In this document: positions 36,278-47,800 of the stretch, in pieces
Numbering within the stretch: the stretch's first letter is position 1
How the letters are laid out: every line of letters starts with the position of its first letter
Origin: Glycine soja
Taxonomy: Eukaryota > Streptophyta > Magnoliopsida > Fabales > Fabaceae
NCBI RefSeq assembly: GCF_004193775.1
Contig: NC_041005.1
Span: 2,978,501 to 3,042,500 of the forward strand
Direction of reading: 5' to 3'
DNA: 64,000 bases
Position numbers and translations under genes: made by a program
Notes under the pieces: generated by a model
The model's database searches: none
What the model was told of the DNA's origin: nothing
What the model saw: the letters and a program-made list of their open reading frames with translations, nothing else

Positions 36278-36383
36278 AGAAAAACATATATACCATCTCA
36301 TTCTCATCTCATCTCATTCCTCAGCACCCTTCCATTAGTGGGAAGAAAAAAAAAATCCATCATTGATAATGCTTAATAATCAT

Positions 36384-36389
36384 CACACG
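36384..36389. promoter_or_regulatory. Second CACACG upstream of the BKI1-like gene
   Basis: Same core as the site at 36272, about 275 bases before the ATG. The two copies fit feedback control by the brassinosteroid pathway, but this is inference only. Confidence 0.25.
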
Positions 36390-36662
36390 TAAATAATACG
36401 CATACACACTAACACAGTTTGGTGTCTTATGAAAAAGTTTCAAAAGAAGGCAGACCAAGTCTAACGCTGGTTTGACAAAGACCCTCTCTTTCTTTCCATG
36501 TTTTTCGGTTCCCTTATCCCTCATAAAGCTTTGTTAACATCCATACAACAAATTAGAAAAGATCACAACACAACACCTCTCTTTCTCTCCACCAAAAAGA
36601 AAAGATCATAAAGCGAGAATTTCACATACACATTAGTCTTCAAGACCATCTCAACTGTAATA

Positions 36663-37553
36663 ATGGAAACACATCATCAACCCCAAAAGAACAAAGAAAA
36701 CGATGTGCAAAAGATAACTGAAGAAGGAGTAGCAATAGCAAAGCCACCTTCACCATCCTCTTCCCCTTCTCACGAATTCTCCTTCACAATCTCTCTCCAT
36801 TCTTCTAACACCACAATCCATGACAAATCCAAAACTCCACCTTCTCTTGAAGTAGATCTATCTCCAGCAGATGATATTTTCTTCCACGGTCACTTGCTTC
36901 CTCTACACCTCTTATCTCACTTCTCTTCATCACCTCGCTTTTCCACCAACTCCGTGGACAGCTTCACACTCCCCATCAGAGAGTTCTTAGAAGACGAAAA
37001 ACGCAACAGCTGCAATAGCTGCAACAGCAGCAACATCACCATAGATAGCATTACCAACAGCAACAACATAGAAGACCACAACAATAGAGTCACAAAGGAA
37101 GGAAGTAAGTCCAAGCCTAGTTTCTCATTGTTTGGTTTATCAAAGGGGCGTAAAGGGTGTCAAGTTAGAGACAAAGAAGATAAAGAGGATAACATCAAGC
37201 ACAAGAAGAAACTCGGGTATGATGTGATGCATGCACTTAAGAAGTACTTGAGAATGGTGCAGCCACTAGTGCTTTTCGGAGGGAGAAGAGAAAAAGGTCG
37301 GTTCCATGGACAAGCTTATTCTCATTCGGGGAATTTGATCCGGAAAAACAAGCCTGAATTGAGAGGAAGAAGAGGCGAGTATTCAGCACCAGCATCTATG
37401 AGAACTTCTCCAACAAACAGTGGTCTTCTGCTAGCAACTGCTGCTCTTCCTCCTGCGAATGACAGCACCATGGAAGAGTTGCAAGCAGCTATTCAAGCTG
37501 CAATTGCTCACTGCAAAAATTCTATTGCCAAAGAAGAGAAGCTCAGTTGCTGA
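36663..37553 (+). CDS. BKI1: BRI1 kinase inhibitor 1-like protein (BKI1, MAKR-related)
   Basis: A single uninterrupted frame of 296 residues. In the family, BKI1 sits at the plasma membrane and blocks the brassinosteroid receptor BRI1 until the receptor phosphorylates it and releases it to the cytosol. Seen here: a Ser/Pro-rich N terminus with HEFSFTISLH (38-46); the conserved block SPADDIFFHGHLLPLHLLSH (67-86); an Asn/Ser-rich linker (115-141); FSLFGLSKGRKG (154-165); a Lys/Arg-rich middle including HKKKLGYDVMHALKKYLRMV, with candidate regulatory tyrosines; RREKGRFHGQAYSHSGNL (208-225); and the C-terminal BRI1-interaction motif STMEELQAAIQAAIAHCKNS (268-287). Length is a little under the Arabidopsis protein (337, from memory). 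The leader before the ATG is rich in CT tracts. No intron and no damage are seen. Confidence 0.93.
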   Translation: METHHQPQKNKENDVQKITEEGVAIAKPPSPSSSPSHEFSFTISLHSSNTTIHDKSKTPPSLEVDLSPADDIFFHGHLLPLHLLSHFSSSPRFSTNSVDSFTLPIREFLEDEKRNSCNSCNSSNITIDSITNSNNIEDHNNRVTKEGSKSKPSFSLFGLSKGRKGCQVRDKEDKEDNIKHKKKLGYDVMHALKKYLRMVQPLVLFGGRREKGRFHGQAYSHSGNLIRKNKPELRGRRGEYSAPASMRTSPTNSGLLLATAALPPANDSTMEELQAAIQAAIAHCKNSIAKEEKLSC

Positions 37554-37724
37554 TACACGTGGTAGATAATATTTTTTTTGTTACTAGTTGTGCTTACTAT
37601 TGTTATAGTTTTTGTATGTTATATTTTAGTAATGTAAAATCTATGCCTGAAGATTATTACACTTGGTTGCCAATATGTTACTTATTGATTACTAACATTT
37701 GTCCACTCGAAATTTATTTTTTTA

Positions 37725-37728
<4 letters not shown>

Positions 37729-37766
<38 letters not shown>
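37729..37766. repeat. (AT)19 microsatellite in the BKI1 3' flank
   Basis: AT dinucleotide run starting about 175 bases after the BKI1-like stop codon, possibly inside the 3' UTR. Confidence 0.95.
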
Positions 37767-37770
<4 letters not shown>

Positions 37771-40700
37771 ATTAACTGATAAACATTGATGATCGATAAT
37801 TAACACATTGGTAACTGAATGTAACTCTAGTGTGGATTTTTACATGTGGATATAATATTTCTGTATTTACTAATTTGCACCCAAAAAAAATATTATAGTA
37901 TTTATATTTTAAGTAATTTTAGGCATAGAAAAATTCATGTTCTATTATGAGAGTTTGAAAAGAAGGGCAAGTGTAAAAAGTATAAGTCAGAGAAGATTGA
38001 TGATTTGTGTCTTCTAGCATATAGTATCTCATAAAATTCTGAAAACTCTGGCAACCGAGTCTTTTTCCATGATGAGGTGATAGTAACAATTGTCCCACAC
38101 TAGGGCCTCTTGATGAAAATGGTAAAGCTAGAGTTGGGTTTTTTTAAGTAAAATTTTAAGTTGGAGTGTCATGATCATGGGAAAAAAATTGACTGTAATT
38201 AAGATAATTTTACTTCGTCCAAATCAATTAAACTAGTCAAAATTCAAAGTAACTCCCGGTTCGAGAAAAAAAATGCATTAAGACTACACTAATGCAGAGA
38301 ATGGGAGTGCTTATATATATTAACATATAACTGTTACTATAAATTTATTTAATAAAAAGGCGCTGAACTCTATACATGGGAATTCTCAATTCTGAGATTC
38401 CAATGATAAGCATATACTATATAGCAGCTAGAGACGCGTCAGAAAGTTTCAAGTCTAAACTGCCTATGTTTTCTCTGACATATTCTCCTAGTAGATCCAT
38501 AGTGACCAGAGCGTTTTTGCATCGATCTGTTATTTTTCATTTTCATTTTCCTCTGTCGTGGTTATTTTGTTTAACTTTTTCCTTTGAAAACATGTCCAAT
38601 CGAAACATATTTGGACCCGATCGATATATTAGATTCCCCGCCAAATAATCTGCTTTACCTTGTCACAATCATGTCCCATTGCAAGAAAGACTGTACTCAT
38701 GGAACCACGAAGGTGAGGTTACAACTGTCACTGACTTATATGTACGTAAAGGGTGGGAACATGCTCTTTACAGGCTTAACAGTTAGGAAAGCGCAATCTA
38801 AACCAACCAAATTAAGCCTATAGTCACAACAAGGAAAACTACATATCATTATATCATTATACTATAGTTTCGAATTTAACTACTGAAATACCTACATTAT
38901 AAAGTCAAAAAGGTCAAATCAACTTTTTCGTAGCTCCCTACACATGAAGACAATGAATGAAAAAGGTACTGGAAGCTAGGAGGATTTTTTATCATAATAA
39001 TGAATAATGAATAATGAATAATGAATGAATTAAAGAACGGTCGTGAATGGATAGGGATGGCATGGGCAAAGAACAATTAAAGGAAGGCCATAAAGTTCCA
39101 AGTACAATTATTTGAAGTTCATATACTATAATTCACATAAAATATATATTTCCCTGCATCTAATAATTATAAGGAGAGACAGTAGTGATGATAGACATAA
39201 GGGTCATGCTAAGAATTAATTATAAACATAATGATGAGCTTAGAAATACATATAAATGTGGGCAAGTATATGGTTACAAAATGTTAGCATTATGAAAGAG
39301 GACCACCATCTGCGCGCGATCGCTGTTGTACTACGAGTCAAATTGGAACAAAATCCCATTCTCTTTGCAAAGTGCATGTGTTGTGTTTGACCATTCCACT
39401 TTAGTATTAAGCTGGAAGCCACGCACAACATACGTCACGGAGTAACCGTTCATGTATCTGGTAATAATTAAGTTAAAGATGTAACTGGATAAGTTCCACT
39501 GCTTCCTTTCTTGTGCATCAGAACGCATCAATTATCAACAAAATAAACTTTCTGCATCAAATGTTAAAATGAGTCAAGTTTCAATGATGTAAATACTTAG
39601 TATTCTAACCAACAAGTTTTTGGTTCGGATAATCTTGAGTTTGATCCCTTAAGTAAAGTCTCAGATTGAAACTTGTGGATAAGAAAAACTTGGTTAAGAA
39701 GATTTTTAGGCATAGGCTAGTCAACAAAAAAGGTAGTAATACTATGCACTAATGAAAAATTGATAATCTATATTTGTTCTAAATAAAATGATAACTTTTT
39801 AAGATGGGGGATTGAGATTCACGAGCGGGTTAATAATTGTTGCTTCTTGCACCCCAATAATTGCTTCATGCACTTCTCTAAAATATTTTTTTCACCTTTC
39901 AGATTGGTCAATTCAAAATGTAAAAGATGTAAGTGTAACCAATCCTATCTTGAATGTAAAACTACATTCCGGTTGGTCAATAAGATGCAAAACGCAATAA
40001 TCTTTTGGTGCAGGAAGCAGCAGCAGCAAAGGTGAGCCTAATGACCCAATCCTATTAAGTCCACAAACACAAGGTGAAAATATGACCATTTCGTTTTTGT
40101 CCCTCCTAAATGACAGATCATGCCATGCTCAATTTGTATTTAAGTGTGTTGGACTGAAATTTCTATTTGTTCATGCAATTGGGTCAAGAGACAAATGACC
40201 CAAAAGCCCAAGAAGAAAACTATCTACTGAACAAAGTCCTAGTATCATTTTATCAGTTAAAACAAGCAACAGACAGAGGGTGGAACATAATTTAACTAGC
40301 GATCTCCCATGCTAATAAGCTAGTGACCTAATTAATTTGTGACAGGGGAATGATATTTGGACATCTCATTATTCTAAATGATAGAGCAATAATACCACCA
40401 ACAAGAGAATTTGACTACGCAAACATGTCCAAATTGGATCTCCCACTCCTGAGCAACATTCTTTGATTTTCACTCCCCACAGGAAAATCGGAATGAGTTT
40501 TTGGGCATGCAGAATCCAGTAAATTAATTGCACATCAAGAATCAGACTCTAGAATGATGTTAGAGAAACCTCGGCTTCAAGGAAAACAAAAGGCGATGGC
40601 TCAACACGAACGATGGAGCAAAAACCAATATATAATTACACGAAAACATTAGAATATAACAGCTCTAATATGATTGTGAAATGACCCACCACAATTTAGA

Positions 40701-41500
40701 TGTATATATCTAGCACAAATCCATCCGTATTAATTAATTCAGGTATTCGGAGTAGCTTGCCATGAATTTGTGTGTTTTGGTTTCTACATTATCCTGCTTT
40801 AATGCACCCCAACCTCAACTCGAGAGAGCCAAATCAGAGGTTGGAAACCGTACGTAGTGGAGCGAAACAATATATACTATCCAATAAGAACATATAACGT
40901 TGATTCAAACTGGTCCTACAGATAGAACATATCCCAAGTCACATGATTGTGTCCATTTCCGAGAAGAATAATCTATCGGCGCAGCCATGCATCCGCAGAA
41001 AAGTTTGTGTTCGCTCGCTGTGGTCCCCTTCCTTTTCAAACAAAACAATTAACCACCTAACATTACATTACTGGGTTGTTGACACATGAGAGAATCATAA
41101 TCAGACTTCACTCTCTAGTGGTCCTCACCCAAGGCAACTATATTATTAGATCGATTCATTGGAAAGTGACGGTCTTTACATCAATTTAGAAAGAGAAAAT
41201 AATTCGATTAAATATAGTAATATTAAAAATAAAAAAAATCTTAATCTTTATAAAATCATTTTGTGTTGTCCACAAACTGGTTAACATTTTCTTAGCAAAG
41301 GATATAATTATTTGTCGATTCAATTGGGTAAAATTTGTTGATGAAAATAGCAAGAAAATGAATATAGCTTTACATCCTTTCTAGTTATAAGCTATGTTAT
41401 GTATAATAGTGTTATCTTAGGAATTGAGGATGAGTGTTAGTTATGTGATGTGATTTGATTTGTGTGTGAAAATGGTGAAAATGAAGAAGCGTGAAGCAAG
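37767..41500. other. Intergenic region between BKI1-like and lipin genes
   Basis: No gene recognised. At 39240-39531 the minus strand has overlapping short frames of fairly balanced composition (including RGFQLNTKVEWSNTTHALC) that match nothing I know. At 39601-39720 a SINE-like patch is suggested by GAGTTTGATCCC, a weak B-box. The last kilobase is the presumed lipin promoter. Confidence 0.45.
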
Positions 41501-41849
41501 CAGCAGGATCGAACGGTGCGAAAAGAACCAATGAATCTGAAAAGCGGGCCCCACATCCCGCCGCGACAGGCACTTCCTTCCCCGATCACTTCTTCGTCTT
41601 ACACTGCCGGATCGCCTCCTTCAATATCTATTCTCAAATTTAATCACTTCCTTTTTTCTTTGTGCTCGGAATCGAAACAAAATATCCTTTTTCCTTGACG
41701 GTTATTCATAATTCCGCGATCCACATCTTCCCCATACTCCACCCCTGATTTTATAATTACCATCACGTCCTACAATTCTTTCTGAATTCGTAAGGACTTT
41801 AATTATTCATCCATGTTTTTTCTTAGATACATTGAATTTATGAGGGAGG
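41501..41849 (+). promoter_or_regulatory. Promoter-proximal region / 5' leader of the lipin gene
   Basis: A GC-richer patch with GCGGGCCCCACATCCCGCCG at about 41543-41562 precedes a CT-rich leader. Short frames here do not join the lipin frame. The transcription start cannot be fixed by eye. Confidence 0.4.
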
Positions 41850-44800
41850 ATGCAAGCGGTGGGTAGAATAATTAGTCAGGGTGTGTACACGTTTTCGGGG
41901 CCGTTTCATCCGTTCGGTGGCGCCGTTGATATTGTGGTGGTGGAACAGCAAGATGGAACTTTCAAGTCCTCTCCTTGGTACGTTCGATTTGGCAAATTCC
42001 AAGGGGTTTTGAAGGCAAGGGAAAAGGTTGTTGATATCTGTGTCAATGGGGTGCAAGCTGGTTTCCAAATGCATCTTGATCATAAAGGGGAAGCCTTTTT
42101 TCTCAGGGAAATCGATGCACAAGAAGAAGAAGCCATTTTGATGTTTCCTTCTTCTTCTGGCGATGATGCAGATGATCAGACTCGCTCTCACTCTCTCAGG
42201 TCCGAGAGTTTGAATTATGATGCTGCTGCTGAGGTTGTGGGAAGGACTACTAGCTCTCGCCGCTCCCGGATACTTGGCCTTGTGTTTGGGAGAAGGTCTT
42301 TGAAGAGGGAAGATGGTGCGGGTGTTGGTGATGGTGATGGTGTTGGTGATGGAATTGGGAACAGGGTTGGTTCCTTGGAGCGCGCCGAGATTGCGGCTAA
42401 CTTGTTAGACATCAATTGGTCCACCAATCCCTCCGCTGAACAAGGGCAAGATGTTATTGCTAACCCGTCTGGGGATGGAGAGGTGGTTGTGGAGAATGGC
42501 GAATTGAATGAGGAAGCTTGTTTTGGTGGCGAGTGTGACTTGAATTGGAAGGAAATTGTGTATGACATTGCAGAGTCTGATGTGCAAGTTGCATGTGTGG
42601 AGGTGGAGGTTGAAGCATGCGTAGAAAAGGAATTGAATGGAGAAGAGGTTTCTATTGATGCGCCGGGTGAAAATAGTAATGAATCATCATCAGAGACTTC
42701 CAAGTTGGGAGTGGATTGTTCTAGTGAACAAGCTCATGAGGTGATGTACCTTGCTGGCCCAGAATGTGAAGAAGTCCATGTCCATGTCCACGATGAAGTC
42801 TTGCATGGTGCAACTGTACTGCTAGCTGAGGTAAATTGAAAAATTCATGGACAAGTAGCCTTCACCTATGGTTTTGGCTTAAGGAATTGGAGATAACTAA
42901 ATAGTACCTAAGCAAATAATGTTCTCCAATCAGAACTGGCTATATAATATATAAAACCGGTTTCCAAGATGCCAATTTTGTTTACTTAGATGAAATTGAT
43001 GGCTGCATTGACGGTCAGCAGCAGTGGCCGGGATAAAATATCATACAGCCAATTTTGATTGGTGAACGACAGCACTAGTATTTATGGTACTATATTTAAG
43101 TTTTGTCCGATAACAAATGACACTAAATTCCTTACATGGAATTTTTTAAGTCAACTGGAATAATTAAAGAATCATTCTCAATCCCTAAAATACTTCTACT
43201 AATCCAGTAACCTACTACTTACTATATAAAAAAAAAGTATTCAAACTTTTTATGTTCTTAAGGTATTAAATGCATTTACCCTTTTCATTTATTACTTTCT
43301 CACAAAGTATTAGGAGGTTCTTGTAAGAGGGTATACCACTGTAGCATTGCTCATAATTACATCAAGAAAACATTTACTTTGTTTCGGTTGACACTGACAC
43401 CCTAAAGTTATGCTTTAGGATACAGAAGCTGAGGAAGTTATTGAGAATGCTGATCTTGAGTCTCATTCTCGGATTCAACAAACAGATAGTTCAGATTCTG
43501 ATGATATTAGGTACAATGAGGTGGTTGTTGAAGAGCAACCAACATCTCCAAAATCTCAAACTGTCAAAATGGGCCTAGGACATTATTCAAATGAGAAAGT
43601 TGAGCCAAATTGTATTATCAAACCTTCCAGTTACAGCATCTTGGCTGACCAAGCCTTAGATGACAATAATATGAAGGACAAAGATGTCTCTAGCACACTA
43701 TCATCTCCTCTGGATTCTGTTGATGATTCTTTACCTAGAAAAGCATCAAGGAGATCATCATCACCAAGTTCAGAGGACGAAAATTTCCTTTTTAGTGGCC
43801 ATGACAAAAGTGTTATCAATGATCGATTCGAGAGATCATTCTCCCCTGAACATGTAGATAAAGAAGATCATGTTTCTTATGGGAATGACAGTGAAAAGTT
43901 AACAGCAATATCCAATCCCATAGACATTCCTATGAACAAAGCTGCTGGGGAGGAAGTTGTGCAGTTTTCGGGATCCTTGCCAAATATTTCTTCTGGTAGT
44001 GACATCATGGTCGAACACAATGTTCGATATCCTTTATGTCAATCACTGGACTCAAAATCCACATCCTTGCCATGGGCATTTCCTGGAAAAGATGACTTGG
44101 AATGTCTAAAATCAGACGAAGACAAAGGAAACCAGTTATCACATGAAGGGCAAGGTGCCAAGGATTACAATGATTCTGGGGAACTCAAAGGTACTGTTCT
44201 TTATCTTCCCCTTGGTAAGAGAACTTATATAAGTTGTCTTTCTACTGAATTGAAAACAATCCATGTCTTTAGATAATATTTCATCTCTTCTAGTAGTGTA
44301 CTGAATATACTGTTTTTTATGGAATGATAATTGCTATACATTTTATAGCAACAGGTTGTAAATTTCACAGAAGATTCAGAAGCGACTTTCTATTTTGAAC
44401 AATAATTTAGTTTGAGTAGACTTGTGTGTTTTGTCAGAGCAAAATGAAGGGTTTTGTCATTGTTGTAACTTTGAAAAAGGCTTTTCAAACATTAAGCTGT
44501 AGCCTGTAGGTAGTTATTATACTGATTTATCGTTTATGCGAACAACAGTCTCTGTAAACACTTGTTGTGTGAAGGGATGGTAGCTGACTGTACTTCTAAA
44601 GCATTCAATGCCGAATATCTGGTTGGTAAATAAATCTACTTCTCTGCATCCTGGGGGATGATAGGCTTGTTATTAATATTGGTTATCATTATTTTCCATG
44701 AGATTTAGGCATGGTGTCTTTTGAAAGCCCGTATATATTTAAACTGAAAGGCATGATACCAGCTGACCAAGTTGAGAAAAATCATACAGGAGATCCATCA

Positions 44801-47800
44801 ACACGCAACCCTTCCGCTGGTGGAAGTTGGAGAATTTGGCCTTTCTCCTTGAGGAGAGAAGGATCTAGAAAGTCTATGTTGCCCCCTTCTCCAAGTGATT
44901 CCAAAAACACTACTTTTGTTAATTCTCCAGAGAATACGATTAGTACTGATATGAACAAAAATGAGCTCAAACCCAATTTAATGAAAAAGAAGGTTAAGGA
45001 AATGACTCCAACCTCTGAACAGCTAGCCTCGTTGAATCTGAAGGATGGGATGAATACTGTAACCTTCACTTTCTCTACAGCTGTGCTGGGGAAGCAGCAG
45101 GTAAATAATCATGAATTTCTATAATTTTATTTTAAGAACATGAAGTTTACTTCTCGTTTCCTTTTATGTACATTTCTTCAATTGAAATCTCTCTTCTACT
45201 TTTATTTTTTATTTTTTATGTTTGATTAACAGGTTGATTGTCGAATATATTTATGGAAATGGAACGCTCGTATAGTGATCTCAGATGTGGATGGTACAAT
45301 TACAAGGTGAGGATACATCTTTTTGAAAATGAAGCTGTTTTTAAAATAGATAATGCACTCAGACAACACTCTGGTTAATATTCATTCTTTTAAAAGTTGT
45401 TTTTCTCTGTCATTTTATTTGTTAATTTGATGTTATCTGCCACATAAAGATAATTGGTATCTACCTAAAATTATGCTCCTCTGCAATCTCATTTAAATCT
45501 TAGAGCTGGTTGACTTCTTTTTCTTTCAATCAAATATGTCTTGCCGCTATCAAGTGAAAAGATATCCATGATATGCTGTATTCCTCCATGAGCTTAACAA
45601 TCCATGCTTTTCAGACCTAGGAGTAACATATCACACCAAATTTCTTTAAATATATGCCAGGATAAAATCTATTCTGCTATATATCAGTAAACTTCTATTA
45701 TGTGATGTTTATATGGTGGTAATTGGCAATCAATTAGATTCTCTATGGATCTTGTTTCTTTTGAGTCCCGAATGTTGCTTTTCCCTATCCTTTTATCACT
45801 TGAAAAAAACTGGGTATGGACTTTCCAACCTTGTTTTCAGTTTATAGTGCTTACGGGATTCCAACATCATAATTCATCTGCTTTGTTCAGTGTGTTCAGT
45901 TGCTTGCTCCTAAAACAACATATGAATTTTATTTCATGTTTTTTCCTTTATCATTTAGTTGCCTTTTTGTTTTACTTCCTGTCATACGCTTTTTAGAATT
46001 AGTATGCTCTTGCTAAAATGTCTAATGAAAACACAATACAAACATTAATCTATCAACTTATCAAGCTTGGAGTATATATCCAATAATTTAGTATCATTAA
46101 GGGGTACTTGTAGTAGATTGCCCTTTGAACAATTATGAAAAGCAGGGCATATTTTCTGGTGTTTCTCTTCATGTTTGCTTCTTGTTGGTTGAATTTGTAT
46201 ACATATATTTGTTTACCTTGTGCTTAGACTCATTCTCTTATAAGCTGAGCTTTTAACTTAAAAATTTGTTTAAGGGAAATTAGACATGTAAAAGTTTCTA
46301 ATGGTTTTAAAATACATGGGTTCGATTTCTAATGAAGAAAAACTCTATGAGGCAGTTCTTTGATTTGTATTGGAATTTTATGGAAGAAATTTGACCATAA
46401 TTTATGTTGTTTGGTTGGTAAGTGTAAACCCAATCAGGCTTATGAACTTATTGGAGTTTGACATACCCTGTAGAAGGAAAATGTCATTCACTTTGGGGTT
46501 ATTAGATAATCGAGCTAGACAACCTAGGTTGTCCAGTTGCCAATCAACAACCTGAGTGGATGTAAAAATTTAAGTAGATAAAGATCCTTGTTTGGTCCGC
46601 TCTACTAAAATATTTAAGCAGGTATAATTAGTTTAACAATTACGATTAGACCTTTAAAGTTGAATTGATTGACAATTTATGGTACTATTTCTATGAGAAA
46701 ATTTGAGGCCGAGCCCTGGTGCAGCGGTAAAGTTGTGCCTTGGTGACTTGTTGGTCATGGGTTCGAATTCGGAAATAGCTTCTTTGCATATGCAAGGGTA
46801 AGGCTGCGTACAACATCCCTCCCCCATACCTTCGCATAGCGAAGAGCCTCTGGGCAATGGGTACGAAGTTTTCTATGAGAAAATTTACAATTTGTAGCAA
46901 TATCTTGGCCAATTTTGAGATGATAAGGTAAAGTTAGCATATTTAGGGGAAATTGTTTTTGTTGGAATGGCAAATACATTATGAGTAGGTACATAAGGAA
47001 GTAAGACAAGATGGACAACACAACACAAAATAAAATTGTAGAAATTGTTTGAATTTGAATACCCTTTCCTTCTTGCTTCAAGGACTTTTAACATCCTGAT
47101 AAGCTTTTGCCGAATAGAGTCCATGTATTTTGCTTCTCTTCTGTTATTTTCAAAAGATCTAACTCTAGTATGAAATTGTAATTTCTTTATCTTGTTTCAT
47201 GTCTTACAGGTCAGATGTTCTTGGTCAGTTCATGCCTTTGGTTGGTATTGACTGGTCACAGACAGGTGTTGCACATTTATTCTCCGCTATCAAGGTTTGC
47301 TTATCTTGTCCTTGTTTTAGATGTTTTGAGACTGCTACAATATGATAATGTGGTTAAATCCTCTGAATACACTGATCATACATCATTGCATATGGGCAGT
47401 TTTGGGGTAGGTATGCTCAAACCAAATAATTGGGTTGCTTTATCTGTTAAAGGCACTAAATTGCTTATATTCTAAAAGTTTTTATCATTCTAATATGATT
47501 AAATTTTTAGGAGTTTTATGATGGAAACTGTACCTATGTCCTTCCCATAACAACTATCCTTTGATCTCTTTTCACCCTGTATGGTGTCTCATGATCTTTT
47601 CCCTTGTCGATTTCACATTTACAGGAAAATGGTTATCAACTGCTTTTTCTCAGTGCTCGTTCAATTTCTCAGGCCTATATTACACGGCAATTCTTACTAA
47701 ACCTTAAACAGGTGATGTGTAAATTTAGCAATCAGTTTCTAATCCATATGGACAAAAATATAAAAGGAAATAAAGCTATTTACATTTTCATTTTTATTTT

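Noticed and set aside
36106..36366. 86-residue frame upstream of the BKI1-like gene
   Set aside because: No homology recognised; it sits in the promoter region, with a frame opposite it on the other strand.
41516..41698. 60-residue frame just before the lipin gene
   Set aside because: It does not begin at an ATG and is Pro/Ser-rich by composition; it is taken as promoter or leader.
42215..42703. 162-residue minus-strand frame opposite lipin exon 1
   Set aside because: It is the antisense of an acidic, repetitive coding exon and has no domain of its own.
46315..46335. GGGTTCGATTTC B-box-like site, possible tRNA gene
   Set aside because: No cloverleaf can be built around it; no acceptor stem or anticodon arm is visible.
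46654..46912. Overlapping minus-strand frames with a peptide like [18 protein letters not shown]
   Set aside because: They are the reverse strand of the SINE at 46705-46869. The same peptide appears over the second SINE, and such translations are a common database artefact.
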